Assembly: GCA_947259115.1 (NCBI GenBank)
Contig: CAMYKS010000011.1
Coordinates: forward strand, 1-60,934
Origin: an uncultured Desulfobulbaceae bacterium
GTDB taxonomy: Bacteria; Desulfobacterota; Desulfobulbia; Desulfobulbales; BM004
DNA: 60,934 nucleotides
Direction of reading: 5' to 3'
Made by a program: the position numbers and the translations under genes. Below, one piece after another: positions 19,159-28,552 of the stretch (position 1 is the first letter of the stretch; every line of letters begins with the position of its first letter). The notes beneath the pieces were generated by a model that ran no database searches, had not been told where the DNA came from, and saw nothing but the letters and a program-made list of their open reading frames with translations.

Positions 19159-20396
19159 AAGAAATGGAAAAAAAGCAGCGGGGAGAACTGATAGTCGGCC
19201 TTGATGTCGGCACTACAAAGATCTGTGCTGTAATCGGCGAGGTTTTCGAGAATAAAATTGATATCATCGGTATCGGCACCCATGCCTCAATTGGTTTAAA
19301 AAAAGGTGTGGTTGTCAATATCGAGAGCACGGTGCACTCTATCCGCAAGGCAGTGGATCAGGCGGAAGAAATGGCAGGCTGTGAAATCAATACTGTCTGT
19401 ATCGGCATTGCCGGGAGCCATATCAAGGGTTTCAACAGTCCCGGTATTGTCGGCATAAAGAACAGGGAAATACGCCAGGATGATATTGACCGCGTAATTG
19501 ATGCTGCCAGGGCAGTTAATCTTTCGCAAAGTCAACAGATCATCCATGTTCTGCCCCAGGAGTTCATGGTCGATGATCACACCGGCATCCAGGACCCTTT
19601 GGGCATGACCGGTGTCAGGCTGGTGACCAATGTCCATATCGTAACCGGTGATTCAACCTCAATCCATAACCTCGTAATGTGCTGCAACAGGGCCGGTCTT
19701 GAGGTTGCGGATATTGTTCTGGAATCTTTGGCCTCTGCAAATTCAGTATTATCACGCGAAGAAATGGATCTCGGTGTCGGCCTGCTTGACATCGGTGGCG
19801 GCACTTCCGATCTGGCAATCTTTTCCGGCGGCTCAATCAAACATACATACGAACTCGGTCTGGGTGGCAATAACCTGACAAATGATCTGTCTGTTGGCTT
19901 GCGCACCCCCTTTCAGGAGGCGGAAAGATTAAAGAACCTCTACGGATCCGCCCTGACCTCCATGATTGATGGCGACAAGATCATAGAAGTTCCCACTGTC
20001 GGGGATAGAAAACCCCGCAAAGTTAAGCAACGGATCATGGGTGAGATTTTGGAGCCGCGCATCGAGGAAATGCTGATCATACTTAACCAGGAAATGATAG
20101 ATTCCTCATACAAGGACAGATTGAATGCCGGTGTTGTTATTTGCGGCGGCACAGCACTTTTGGAGCACATTGTCGACCTGGCGGAACAGATCTTCGATCT
20201 GCCTGTGAGAATTGGATATCCCCGCGAAATTCATGGGGCCCCGGAATCCATTAATTCACCACAGCTTGCAACAGGCGTCGGGCTGGTGATCTATGCCAGT
20301 AAGAACGCCTCAGGCAAAAAATGGAGAGTACCGGGTAAAAAAGCCATCGGCGGTGTAGTTGGCCGGGTAAAGGGCTGGTTCAGCAGCAACCTGTAA
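19155..20396 (+). CDS. ftsA: Cell division protein FtsA
   Basis: Actin-like ATPase that tethers FtsZ to the membrane. The phosphate-1 motif is GLDVGTTKICAVIG near the N-terminus, followed by the 1C domain and VLPQEF. The phosphate-2 and adenosine motifs are DIGGGTSDLAIF and VVICGGTALLEHI. The C-terminus ends in a basic amphipathic helix (VVGRVKGWFSSNL), the usual membrane-targeting sequence. The GGAG site before ATG 19155 also forms the end of the preceding small ORF. ftsZ follows after about 100 bases. Confidence 0.96.
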   Translation: MKEMEKKQRGELIVGLDVGTTKICAVIGEVFENKIDIIGIGTHASIGLKKGVVVNIESTVHSIRKAVDQAEEMAGCEINTVCIGIAGSHIKGFNSPGIVGIKNREIRQDDIDRVIDAARAVNLSQSQQIIHVLPQEFMVDDHTGIQDPLGMTGVRLVTNVHIVTGDSTSIHNLVMCCNRAGLEVADIVLESLASANSVLSREEMDLGVGLLDIGGGTSDLAIFSGGSIKHTYELGLGGNNLTNDLSVGLRTPFQEAERLKNLYGSALTSMIDGDKIIEVPTVGDRKPRKVKQRIMGEILEPRIEEMLIILNQEMIDSSYKDRLNAGVVICGGTALLEHIVDLAEQIFDLPVRIGYPREIHGAPESINSPQLATGVGLVIYASKNASGKKWRVPGKKAIGGVVGRVKGWFSSNL

Positions 20397-20495
20397 GTGG
20401 CATAACAAATTAGTATACGGAACGATTATTTATAACAAACGGTTCAAATTTAAGCTTCACACAGATAAAGAGAATAACAAGAAGGGGGAAAGAAA

Positions 20496-21695
20496 ATGGA
20501 ATTTCGAATGGCAGAAGAATCATTGGCCAGGATCAGGGTTATCGGTATCGGTGGAGGGGGAGGAAACGCCGTCAATACCATGGTGGAAAACAATCTCCGG
20601 GGAATTGAATTCATAGCTGCCAATACTGATATGCAGGCCCTGGAAAATTCCAAGGCCGATGTATGCCTGCAGCTCGGACCCGGTATAACCAAGGGTCTTG
20701 GGGCCGGAGCAGATCCGGAACGCGGCAAAGAAGCGGCCTTTGAAAGTCTCGAAGAAATTCGCGAGGTACTGAGGGGCGCTGATATGGTCTTTATTACTGC
20801 GGGCCTGGGAGGGGGCACCGGAACCGGAGGTGCTCCAGTGATTGCCAAACTCAGCAAAGAAATCGGGGCGCTCACCGTAGCCGTTGTAACCAAGCCTTTC
20901 TTTTTTGAGGCCAAGGCCAGGATGCAAAAAGCTGAGGAAGGCTGGAAGGAGCTTAAAAAGCATGTGGACACCATCATTACCATTCCCAATGACCGCCTTC
21001 TGACCATTATGCAGAAAGGCAGCAAGCTCATGGACATGATGAAAAGGGCTGATGAGGTCCTGCTGCAGGCTGTCAAGGGGATTACCGACCTGATAAATCT
21101 TCCCGGTCATATGAATGTTGACTTCGCTGATCTTAAAGCAGTCATGAAGGAAGTGGGACCCGCACTTATGGGAGCCGGTGTAGGAGTCGGTGAAAATCGT
21201 GCCATTGAGGCCGCAAAACGTGCAATTGACAATCCCCTGCTGCAGGATGTGGGTATTGACGGTGCTAAAGGCGTGCTCATTAACATTTCAGCCTCAGAAG
21301 ATTCCCTGACCATGAATGAGTTCATGGAAGCGTCAAACCTGATTTCACAAAAGGCCCACGAAGATGCAAATATCATTGTCGGTGCGCTTTTTGATGACAG
21401 CCTGAAGGATGAAATGCGGGTAACGGTTATAGCCACCGGTGTATCCGGTGCGGAAGAGGTTGAGACCATCAAGCGCCCCATTCAGGTAGTGAGCAATAAT
21501 TCCCAGGCCAAGGAAATAGACTCCGAAGCCGATAAAGTTCCTAATATTTCATCAGGCCATGGAGCAGGCAGGACGAACAAAACCTTTAACCGCCGAAATC
21601 CGGGACTTGTCAGGAAGCAGTCGCTGCCCTTCCCCAATACCCTTGACGAGGCTGAACTGGAAACTCCGACTTACTTGCGACAGGCTGCTGATTAA
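20496..21695 (+). CDS. ftsZ: Tubulin-like division GTPase FtsZ
   Basis: Forms the Z-ring. The N-terminal core begins RIRVIGIGGGGGNAVNTM. The tubulin signature loop GGGTGTG is at about 105-111, and the synergy loop region NVDFADLKAVM is intact. After the GTPase core comes a short variable linker (about residues 325-380) and the conserved C-terminal peptide ELETPTYLR, which binds FtsA and ZipA-type partners. A GGGGGAAAG site precedes the ATG. Last gene of the dcw cluster. There is no clear intrinsic terminator directly after it. Confidence 0.97.
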   Translation: MEFRMAEESLARIRVIGIGGGGGNAVNTMVENNLRGIEFIAANTDMQALENSKADVCLQLGPGITKGLGAGADPERGKEAAFESLEEIREVLRGADMVFITAGLGGGTGTGGAPVIAKLSKEIGALTVAVVTKPFFFEAKARMQKAEEGWKELKKHVDTIITIPNDRLLTIMQKGSKLMDMMKRADEVLLQAVKGITDLINLPGHMNVDFADLKAVMKEVGPALMGAGVGVGENRAIEAAKRAIDNPLLQDVGIDGAKGVLINISASEDSLTMNEFMEASNLISQKAHEDANIIVGALFDDSLKDEMRVTVIATGVSGAEEVETIKRPIQVVSNNSQAKEIDSEADKVPNISSGHGAGRTNKTFNRRNPGLVRKQSLPFPNTLDEAELETPTYLRQAAD

Positions 21696-21922
21696 TGCGG
21701 AGGAAAAGATGCGCCCATGAGATTATATTGCCATCTCCCCCAAAATGGTTAAAGTAGTTTCATGTTTATCTGTGTGAGCGTAGAATAACTTGACAATTCT
21801 GAGACGTTGACAGGTTTGCAGATCATCGGTGTAAGGTGGTATTGGCGCTGCAAAAACCCATCTTACCAAATACTACATGCTGCAATATGCATATCCCTTC
21901 TGACAGTTGAAGATTTTATTTT

Positions 21923-23689
21923 ATGGGGCGGAATTCAAGATCAGCTGCCGGGGCCGCCGGCAACAGGGAACAGTTATTCCATGAAAAGGGCAGTATTAAG
22001 AAAAAATGGAAAAACAGGCTTCCCATCGCCCTCGTTTATCCCAATACATATAAAGTCGGAATGTCCAACCTTGGTTTTCAGTTGGTCTACCAGCTGCTGA
22101 ACCGGAATGATTCTATTGTAGCCGAAAGAATCTTCCTGCCGCAATCAAACGACAAACCTCTATCAATAGAATCAGGCAGGCCCCTTGCTGATTTCCCGCT
22201 GCTTTTTTTCTCCGTCAGCTTTGAACAGGATTTTCAGAACATTATCATGCTGCTGGAAATGTCAGGCATTCGGTCACCGGCTTCCGAGAGAACCGGAAAA
22301 AGCCGGGATATCACACCCCGGGCTGCAGGGGGCCAACCTCTTGTAGTCGCCGGCGGTGTTGCCACATTCATGAACCCTGAACCCCTGGCCCTATTTGTTG
22401 ATCTCTTTATTATCGGAGAAGCAGAGCCGATACTGCCTTCTCTTCTGAAATATTTACTCAAGGAAATTGGTTCCAAAGGCAAAGTAGAGTTACTGGCAGA
22501 AATTATGACAAAGCTCCCCGGATGCTATGCTCCTGCACTGTATCAAGTTTCATATGATTCAAAAGGCATTCTCCAGCGAATTTCTCCCAGGAAAGAGTAT
22601 GGACTACTTCCCAATCGTATAAAAAAAGTATTCGTGGATTCACCGGAAAGTGCTGCCGGGCACTCCAGTATTCTCACCCCTTTGGCAGAGTTTTCTGATC
22701 TTTTTATGACCGAGTTGGGACGGGGCTGCAGTCGGGGCTGCAGGTTTTGCGCTGCCGGTTTTATCTATCGCCCACCCCGGCTGTGGAAGGCGCAGTCAAT
22801 AATTGATGCCATTGACTCCAGGCCGGACGACTGCTCTAGGGTTGGTCTTCTTGGTATGGAAATGGCGCGTGCTGATGACATTGCCCTGATAAGTGATTAC
22901 CTAACCGGGCAGTCATGCTCGCTGTCTTTTTCGTCTCTGCGCGCTGATATCATTAATTCTTCGCTGCTTGAACTGCTGGGCAGCAGCAACCTGAACAGTG
23001 CAGCCATCGCCCCGGACGGCGGCTCAGAACGCTTGCGGTGCGTTATAAACAAGGGTATAACAGAAAATGATGTACTGGCAGCAGCTGAAACACTTGCCGC
23101 AAGAGGCATTCGCAACCTGAAACTCTATTTCATGATCGGCCTGCCCACCGAATCACAAACTGACCTGGATGAAATGGTGGGCCTCGTAATGAAGGTGAAG
23201 AAAAAAATCCTGGCCGTCGGTCGTGCCAGAGGCAAACTCAGCTCCTTGACACTCAGTATAAACTGTTTTATTCCCAAACCATGGACTCCATTTCAATTTC
23301 ACCCCATGGAAAAGGTTGCGATCTTGAAGCAGAAACTAAAATTTCTGCGTAAAAAAATCGGCGCTGAGCCGAACATCCGCATAAAGACTGAAAGCCCTGA
23401 AAAGTCTTTTTTCCAGGCAGTTCTCGCCAGGGGCGACCGCAGGGTCGGCAAGGCTTTATTATCCATGGTGCTCCATCAATGTACCTGGAAACAGGCATTC
23501 CGCATGGAGGACATCAATCCGGATGACTACACTTACCGCCCCAGAGGAGCAAATGAGCCTTTTCCCTGGGAAATAATTGACCACGGTATTGAGCGTAAAT
23601 ACCTCTGGGCTGAATACAAAAAGTCTTTAGAAGGTAAAACAACCATTCCCTGCGAAACATCACGGTGTAAACGCTGTGGAGTATGCTGA
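21923..23689 (+). CDS. B12-binding-type radical SAM protein (TIGR03960-like)
   Basis: Radical SAM enzyme. The first about 200 residues resemble a cobalamin-binding-like Rossmann region (ALVYPNTYKVGMSNLGFQ, VAGGVATFMNPEPLALF, IIGEAEPILP). The [4Fe-4S]/SAM motif CSRGCRFC (CxxxCxxC) sits at about 265, followed by the radical SAM barrel with APDGGSERLR and YFMIGLPTES. The C-terminus is Cys-rich (CETSRCKRCGVC) and may bind a second cluster or zinc. Proteins of this group are often fused to or next to a DUF2344 domain protein; neither is present here. The substrate is unknown. No strong ribosome site precedes the chosen ATG, so the start is uncertain. Confidence 0.82.
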   Translation: MGRNSRSAAGAAGNREQLFHEKGSIKKKWKNRLPIALVYPNTYKVGMSNLGFQLVYQLLNRNDSIVAERIFLPQSNDKPLSIESGRPLADFPLLFFSVSFEQDFQNIIMLLEMSGIRSPASERTGKSRDITPRAAGGQPLVVAGGVATFMNPEPLALFVDLFIIGEAEPILPSLLKYLLKEIGSKGKVELLAEIMTKLPGCYAPALYQVSYDSKGILQRISPRKEYGLLPNRIKKVFVDSPESAAGHSSILTPLAEFSDLFMTELGRGCSRGCRFCAAGFIYRPPRLWKAQSIIDAIDSRPDDCSRVGLLGMEMARADDIALISDYLTGQSCSLSFSSLRADIINSSLLELLGSSNLNSAAIAPDGGSERLRCVINKGITENDVLAAAETLAARGIRNLKLYFMIGLPTESQTDLDEMVGLVMKVKKKILAVGRARGKLSSLTLSINCFIPKPWTPFQFHPMEKVAILKQKLKFLRKKIGAEPNIRIKTESPEKSFFQAVLARGDRRVGKALLSMVLHQCTWKQAFRMEDINPDDYTYRPRGANEPFPWEIIDHGIERKYLWAEYKKSLEGKTTIPCETSRCKRCGVC

Positions 23690-23889
23690 CTTGAAAAACA
23701 GATGCGCATTTCTGGAAAATTACTATAGCCTGCTGAATGAGAAAAACATTAACATTACAGTTTGTCTGCTATACAATCTTCAAGGCATATTGAGACAACA
23801 ATGCAAAATTCTTTGCGAAATTATTCCCTAAAGACGCAACGGCGTAGCCGGATCTCAATCCATCGCGTTATGTGTATTTTCCAGGCTAA

Positions 23890-25326
23890 ATGATACCCCG
23901 TTCGCAAAAATCAGAATTAGACTCGCCGAGGCCTTTCAGACTGGTCAAATTCTTCTCATTCAGCGGTCTTGGACTTGTCCTAGTCACTACCATGGTCCTC
24001 TCCTGGGTTATCTCCAATTATGCCAAAAAGGTCATGCTTGAGCGGAGTGAGTCATACTCGCTTCTGCTTGCTGAGCATGTGAACAGGCAGGTTTTCCTGC
24101 AGTTTGTATTGCCCACTGCTCTGCGCTACGGTGAAATTGCTCTCAGAAACCCGACACAGTTCAAACGACTTGACACAGTTGTCCGCAACAACACCTCAGG
24201 CTTAAAGGTCGATTCTGTGACCATTTTCGACTCTGAAGAAAATATTATTTCATACAGTACTATTGCTGAAGAGGTAGGGGTGCGCAATGCGGGCGGCAAG
24301 GAATATGCAAGAGCCATCAATGGCATCAACAGTTCACGCCTCATGTCAACTGCATCTCTTTTGAATCTGCTGCCCGGCTCTGAACCGATTTCATCAAAAC
24401 TTATGACCTATATCCCTTTTCGCCGGGAAAACCCTCTCAGCGAAAGAACCGATGATATCATGGGGGTAACCAAAGTAGTACAGGACCTTTCCGATGACAT
24501 GGAGGCCATACTCAGGCTGCAGCTTACTATTATTGTCGTCTCAATCCTGATAATGGGAACTCTTTTCTTTATTCTTACGCAAATTGTAACCAAGGCGGAC
24601 CAAATTAATGAAGCGCGGGCCCAGGAACGAAGACGTCTTGAGGCTAAACTCAATCATGCTGAGCGTTTGGCAAGCCTCGGTGAAATGGTGGCCTCTGTTT
24701 CCCATGAAATAAAAAATCCCCTTGGCATTGTTCGCAGTACTGCGGAAATCCTAAATAAGCGTTTACGGGACCAGGCGCCCTCAAGCAAACATCTTGCTGA
24801 AATTATTATTACAGAGACCAGCAGGCTCGATACTATTGTGCGTGAATTTTTAGACTTTGCCAGACCCCAGGTGCCGCATTTTACCAAAGGATCCATAAAC
24901 GAACTGCTGTCAACGGTTATAGAGTTCATGCAGCCTGAGTTTTCCAAGAACCGGATAACGGTTGAAACTGATTTAAATCCAGCCATTAAACCCATGAGTA
25001 TAGATCAGAATTTACTCTACAGGGCATTTCTCAACCTTTTTATCAATGCTGTTCAGGCCATGCCGGATGGAGGCAAACTCTCGGTGAGTTCTTCTTTCGC
25101 ACCTGATGAGAGAAAAAACTTTCTCATAATCATAAAGGATACCGGAGTCGGCATCTCAAAGGAAAAACTGGCACTGATATTTACGCCCTTTTATACGGAC
25201 AAGAACAGAGGCACCGGGCTTGGGCTGGCAATTGCCAAAAATATCATTGAAGAACATAACGGAACTATTGCCGTTGAAAGTGAAAGAGGAGAAGGCGCAA
25301 CCTTCATCATAACTCTAAGCCAATAA
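23890..25326 (+). CDS. Membrane sensor histidine kinase (orphan)
   Basis: Two transmembrane helices (about 20-42 and 215-237) enclose a periplasmic or extracytoplasmic sensor of about 170 residues. A linker follows, then a HisKA domain with the phospho-acceptor His272 in SHEIKNPLG. The ATPase domain has the N-box NLFINAVQAMP, G1 DTGVGIS and G2 GTGLGLAIAKN. The NtrB-like kinase core often pairs with sigma54-type regulators. No response regulator gene is adjacent. It could act on the PilR-like regulator at 29.5 kb or on an unlinked partner. The sensor ligand cannot be predicted. Confidence 0.88.
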   Translation: MIPRSQKSELDSPRPFRLVKFFSFSGLGLVLVTTMVLSWVISNYAKKVMLERSESYSLLLAEHVNRQVFLQFVLPTALRYGEIALRNPTQFKRLDTVVRNNTSGLKVDSVTIFDSEENIISYSTIAEEVGVRNAGGKEYARAINGINSSRLMSTASLLNLLPGSEPISSKLMTYIPFRRENPLSERTDDIMGVTKVVQDLSDDMEAILRLQLTIIVVSILIMGTLFFILTQIVTKADQINEARAQERRRLEAKLNHAERLASLGEMVASVSHEIKNPLGIVRSTAEILNKRLRDQAPSSKHLAEIIITETSRLDTIVREFLDFARPQVPHFTKGSINELLSTVIEFMQPEFSKNRITVETDLNPAIKPMSIDQNLLYRAFLNLFINAVQAMPDGGKLSVSSSFAPDERKNFLIIIKDTGVGISKEKLALIFTPFYTDKNRGTGLGLAIAKNIIEEHNGTIAVESERGEGATFIITLSQ

Positions 25327-25363
25327 TAAATTTACCGTTGTCCTTTCCGGGTTTCCATTGCAA

Positions 25364-26533
25364 TCACAACATGAGCCCTAGCATCTCCCGGACAGCCTGG
25401 TCCAGTCCCACAAAAACAGCCCGCGCCATGATGGCATGTCCGATGCTGAGTTCTTCAATGGTCTCAAGTGCAGCAATCCTCGCTGTATTAACATAGTTCA
25501 GTCCATGCCCGGCATTTACTCTCAGGCCGGCCTCATATGCCTCTTCAGCAGCAGCAGCAATCAGTTCAAATTCCTGCTCTCTTTCTTCATGTCCCGTTAC
25601 ATCAGAGTATCTGCCGGTATGAATTTCCACAAAGGTGGCGCCGACGTCCTTTGCTGCCTTAATCTGGCGCGGATCCGGATTGATAAATAAACTTACGGGG
25701 ATACCCGCCCCTTGCAGCCTCCCTATTGCTGCTTTAAGCTTCTTTTTCTGGCCCGCTACATTTAAGCCGCCCTCGGTGGTTAATTCCTTTCGTTTTTCAG
25801 GAACCAGGGTCACCATGTCCGGCTTAACATCCAGGGCAAAGTTGATAATTTCTTTGGCCGCCCCCATTTCCAGGTTCAGTTTGCTTTTAACCGTCTGGCG
25901 CAGCAATCTGACATCCCTGTCCTGGATATGCCTGCGATCCTCACGTAAATGGACAACAATTCCCTCCGCTCCGGCCAATTCGCAGATGCCGGCAGCCAGC
26001 ACGGGGTCGGGCTCGCTGATGCCCCGGGCCTGGCGTAACGTTGCAATATGATCAACATTGACTGCAAGTTTTATCATCTTCTCTCTCCTTTTCTTCGTGA
26101 TTTCCTGCAAAAGGTCCTGCTCCTTGTCATGCATTCTCTCTGCCGCAGAATCTGACTTTTCATGATCGTAGCCTATAAGATGCAGGAAGCCATGCAGAAG
26201 CAGTGCCTGCAGACGGGTATGCAGTGTAATTCCCTCTTTTTTTGCTTCCCGGGCGGCAGTATCAACAGATATGACGATATCGCCAAGTAGATTCAAAGCC
26301 ATTGCCGAATCGTCGCCTTCGGTCAATGAAAAGGCCAGAACATTGGTGGCACCGCTTTTGCGGCGCCATACCCTGTTTAACTCTCCAATCTGCTTATCAT
26401 CGACCAGGAGAATGCTCAGCTCTGCTTCAACCATTCCTGACAATTCAAGGAGAAGCTCCGCGCTCCTTCGAACCGACAATTCATTTACCCGGGGAAAAGA
26501 GCGGGGAAAATCATTTCTAAAAAGAACCGGCAT
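25364..26533 (-). CDS. YbeY-PdxJ fusion: rRNA maturation endonuclease plus pyridoxine 5'-phosphate synthase
   Basis: A single 389-residue frame joins two proteins usually encoded by separate neighbouring genes. Residues 1 to about 150 are YbeY, with the zinc motif [11 protein letters not shown] (HxxxHxxxxxH) and the conserved SILLVDD and LGDIVIS strands. From Met153 the sequence is PdxJ, which condenses deoxyxylulose phosphate and aminoacetone phosphate: [43 protein letters not shown] and NAGHGLNY. PdxJ is complete and starts at an ATG with its own AGGAG site, so free PdxJ may be made as well as the fusion. phoH lies just upstream on the same strand, the conserved phoH-ybeY neighbourhood. Confidence 0.93.
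   Translation of the reverse strand: MPVLFRNDFPRSFPRVNELSVRRSAELLLELSGMVEAELSILLVDDKQIGELNRVWRRKSGATNVLAFSLTEGDDSAMALNLLGDIVISVDTAAREAKKEGITLHTRLQALLLHGFLHLIGYDHEKSDSAAERMHDKEQDLLQEITKKRREKMIKLAVNVDHIATLRQARGISEPDPVLAAGICELAGAEGIVVHLREDRRHIQDRDVRLLRQTVKSKLNLEMGAAKEIINFALDVKPDMVTLVPEKRKELTTEGGLNVAGQKKKLKAAIGRLQGAGIPVSLFINPDPRQIKAAKDVGATFVEIHTGRYSDVTGHEEREQEFELIAAAAEEAYEAGLRVNAGHGLNYVNTARIAALETIEELSIGHAIMARAVFVGLDQAVREMLGLML
26075..26089 (-). promoter_or_regulatory. Internal ribosome site and start for free PdxJ
   Basis: Inside the fused frame, AGGAG (26085-26089) stands seven bases before ATG 26077-26075, which is exactly where stand-alone PdxJ proteins begin. This suggests that the ancestral ybeY stop was lost while the pdxJ start signal remained. 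Confidence 0.6.
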
Positions 26534-26594
26534 AGGGCATCTGGGGAATTATGAAGTTATCGTGCTGGCCATTAATCTTCACCTGCTGCAAACA

Positions 26595-27596
26595 TCACTT
26601 CTTAAGGGGCTTCAATTTTCGTGTCCGGGTTTTCTTATTATCCGTTTTTTTTTCTTTCTTGGCATAGGCCCGGATAATTTGCTGCACCAGAGGATGGCGC
26701 ACAACATCCACATCTGAAAATGTACAGAATCCAATGCCATGAATACTTTTGAGTATGCGGGAGGCCTCAACCAGCCCGGACTGCTTTCCTGCCGGCAGGT
26801 CTATCTGGGTAATATCACCTGTTATGACCGCTTTGGAATCAAACCCCAGCCTGGTCAGGAACATCTTCATCTGTTCGTGGGAGGTGTTCTGTGCTTCATC
26901 GAGAATGACAAAGGCACTGTTCAAGGTGCGTCCGCGCATAAAAGCCAGTGGGGCGATTTCAACAATTCCCCTCTCAATAAAATCGACGACCTTCTCTCTT
27001 CCCAGCATATCGTTTAAAGCATCATAGAGAGGGCGCAGGTACGGGTCCACCTTCTGGGCCATGTCACCTGGGAGAAACCCAAGTTTCTCTCCTGCTTCAA
27101 CTGCCGGCCGTGTAAGGATAATATTCTTTACCTGGCTGCTTGTTAAGGCTGAAATGGCCATTGCCACTGCCAAATAGGTCTTGCCTGTGCCGGCCGGACC
27201 GATGCCAAAGACAATATCGTTATTTCTGATGGAATCTATATAGTTTTTCTGATTAACGCTTTTCGGGGATATTACCCTCTGGTTTGCAGTAATATATACA
27301 CGGTCAAGGAATATTTCTTTCAGGTTGGCCTTTGACGAACGTTCCAGAATTCGCAGACCATATGCCACATCAGAAGGGTAAACGGGATAACCGGCTTTAA
27401 GCAGTTCATATAATTGCTGCAGAGCAATTGACGCCACTTCGACTTCATGCTGCAAGCCCTCAATAGCAACCTCATTTCCTCTAGTTTTTAATGAAACACC
27501 GGCGGTTTTTTCGATGGTAGCCAGATTTTTATTCAGGTCTCCGTATAACAATTTTGTTAAATTATTATCTTCAAATGTAAGTTTAACTTCAGGCAT
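26595..27596 (-). CDS. phoH: PhoH-family ATPase
   Basis: The 333-residue protein has a KH-like N-terminal domain (about 1-80) and a PhoH P-loop ATPase domain. The Walker A motif is GIGPAGTGKTYLA, followed by TRPAVEAGEKLGFLPGD, the Walker B segment FVILDEAQNT and the arginine-containing TRLGFDSKAVITGD. The C-terminal tail is very basic. PhoH-family proteins are RNA-linked ATPases commonly encoded with YbeY, as here. Its start lies 23 bases after the stop of the selenoprotein gene, so it probably belongs to the same transcript. Confidence 0.94.
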   Translation of the reverse strand: MPEVKLTFEDNNLTKLLYGDLNKNLATIEKTAGVSLKTRGNEVAIEGLQHEVEVASIALQQLYELLKAGYPVYPSDVAYGLRILERSSKANLKEIFLDRVYITANQRVISPKSVNQKNYIDSIRNNDIVFGIGPAGTGKTYLAVAMAISALTSSQVKNIILTRPAVEAGEKLGFLPGDMAQKVDPYLRPLYDALNDMLGREKVVDFIERGIVEIAPLAFMRGRTLNSAFVILDEAQNTSHEQMKMFLTRLGFDSKAVITGDITQIDLPAGKQSGLVEASRILKSIHGIGFCTFSDVDVVRHPLVQQIIRAYAKKEKKTDNKKTRTRKLKPLKK

Positions 27597-27619
27597 ATGG
27601 CTATGTTTATGATATCGGG

Positions 27620-28477
27620 TTACCTGTTTTTCCCATCAGCAAGCTCATCATCAATAAGAGTACTCATGGTTGCAAAATCACGTGTCTTCAGTCTCCTGCC
27701 ATTGACAAAAATTGTCGGGGTTCCCGTTACCCCTGCCTTTTGGGCATCAGAAATATCCTGTTCAATTTTCTGGCGCAACGAGGGCCGCATCATATCCAGG
27801 GAAAACTTTTTCAGATCCAGTCCCATATTTTTGGCTATTTCAAGGTATTTCTCGCTCGACAGGCTGTCTTGGTTAATAAAAAGCTCATCATGGTACTCCC
27901 AGAACTTACCCTGCTCAGCAGCAGCCATGGAAGCACGGGCTGCAGGAAGTGCCTGCTTGTGAAAAGCAAGGGGATAATGTTTGAAAACAATTTTCAGACT
28001 ATCGGGATATTTATCGAGCACCTGCTCGAAGAGCGGCATAATTTTGCCGCAGTATGGTCATTGAAAATCGCTGAACACGGCAACCACAACTTGCGCCCCT
28101 GCCGGACCAAGAAAAGGCGAATCCGCCACATTGAAATCAGCGATAAAACTTATATCCAGTGTTTGCAGGGTGTTGCGCTTGCTGTTTATTAGATAGAGCT
28201 GTTCACCTTTGGCTGAAATTGCAATGTCGGTAACAGAGGGGTCGACCGGGATTGTGCCGACAACTTTACCGTCAGCTGCATAAATAACGACTTTTGCCTG
28301 GTCTGAGAGGATAAACGTCAAATCCCCATCCTGGGTTTGCGCCACATTTATCGGTGTTTCATCAAGCTGAATTGCACTGGAAACCTCCCAGTCCACCTGG
28401 GCCAGTGAAGATAATGGTATAAGGCTCACGATCATCACAACGAGTAATGTGATTAGAGTATTCGGCAATCGAGTCAT
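27620..28477 (-). CDS. Secreted DsbA-like thiol oxidoreductase with a selenocysteine (UxxC) active site
   Basis: The frame holds one in-frame TGA (28060-28058) exactly at the first active-site Cys position of a DsbA-like thioredoxin fold. It reads VAVFSDFQ-U-PYCGKIMP, giving Sec140 and Cys143. Both sides are in the same frame and share one domain. The total is 285 residues with an N-terminal signal peptide (about 1-26) and a beta-rich segment (about 30-120, NVAQTQDGDLTFILS and VTDIAISAKGEQLYLI). The thioredoxin domain follows and keeps the cis-proline loop GVTGTPTIFVNG. Hairpins fit a bacterial SECIS just downstream of TGA. The protein probably handles disulfides or redox stress in the periplasm. 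The alternative, a nonsense pseudogene, is less likely because the sequence beyond TGA is well preserved. A reading as two separate genes would be wrong. Confidence 0.87.
28014..28050 (-). promoter_or_regulatory. Candidate bacterial SECIS element
   Basis: Downstream of the TGA on the coding strand lie two perfect hairpins. The first is GCGGCA/TGCCGC with a 6-base loop (28033-28050). The second is TCGAGC/GCTCGA with the tetraloop AGGT (28014-28029), whose loop begins 34 bases after TGA. Bacterial SECIS hairpins carry a GU-containing apical loop roughly 16-37 bases after UGA, so the second hairpin fits best. Both lie inside the coding region, as expected in bacteria. Confidence 0.55.
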
Positions 28478-28552
28478 AGGTATCCCTCAGAAATTTTATT
28501 CAATAAGTGGTAAAAGCTTATATTTAATGCGGTTAGATTCTGCAGAAGACAC

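Noticed and set aside
20450..21076. Long minus-strand ORF (208 codons) opposite ftsZ
   Set aside because: Low-complexity Ser/Pro-rich translation mirroring ftsZ codon structure; no ribosome site and no family resemblance.
28055..28062. Reading the TGA in the DsbA-like gene as a true stop making two genes
   Set aside because: Both halves belong to one thioredoxin domain in the same frame, and the downstream half would start in mid-helix without its active site. Selenocysteine explains everything.
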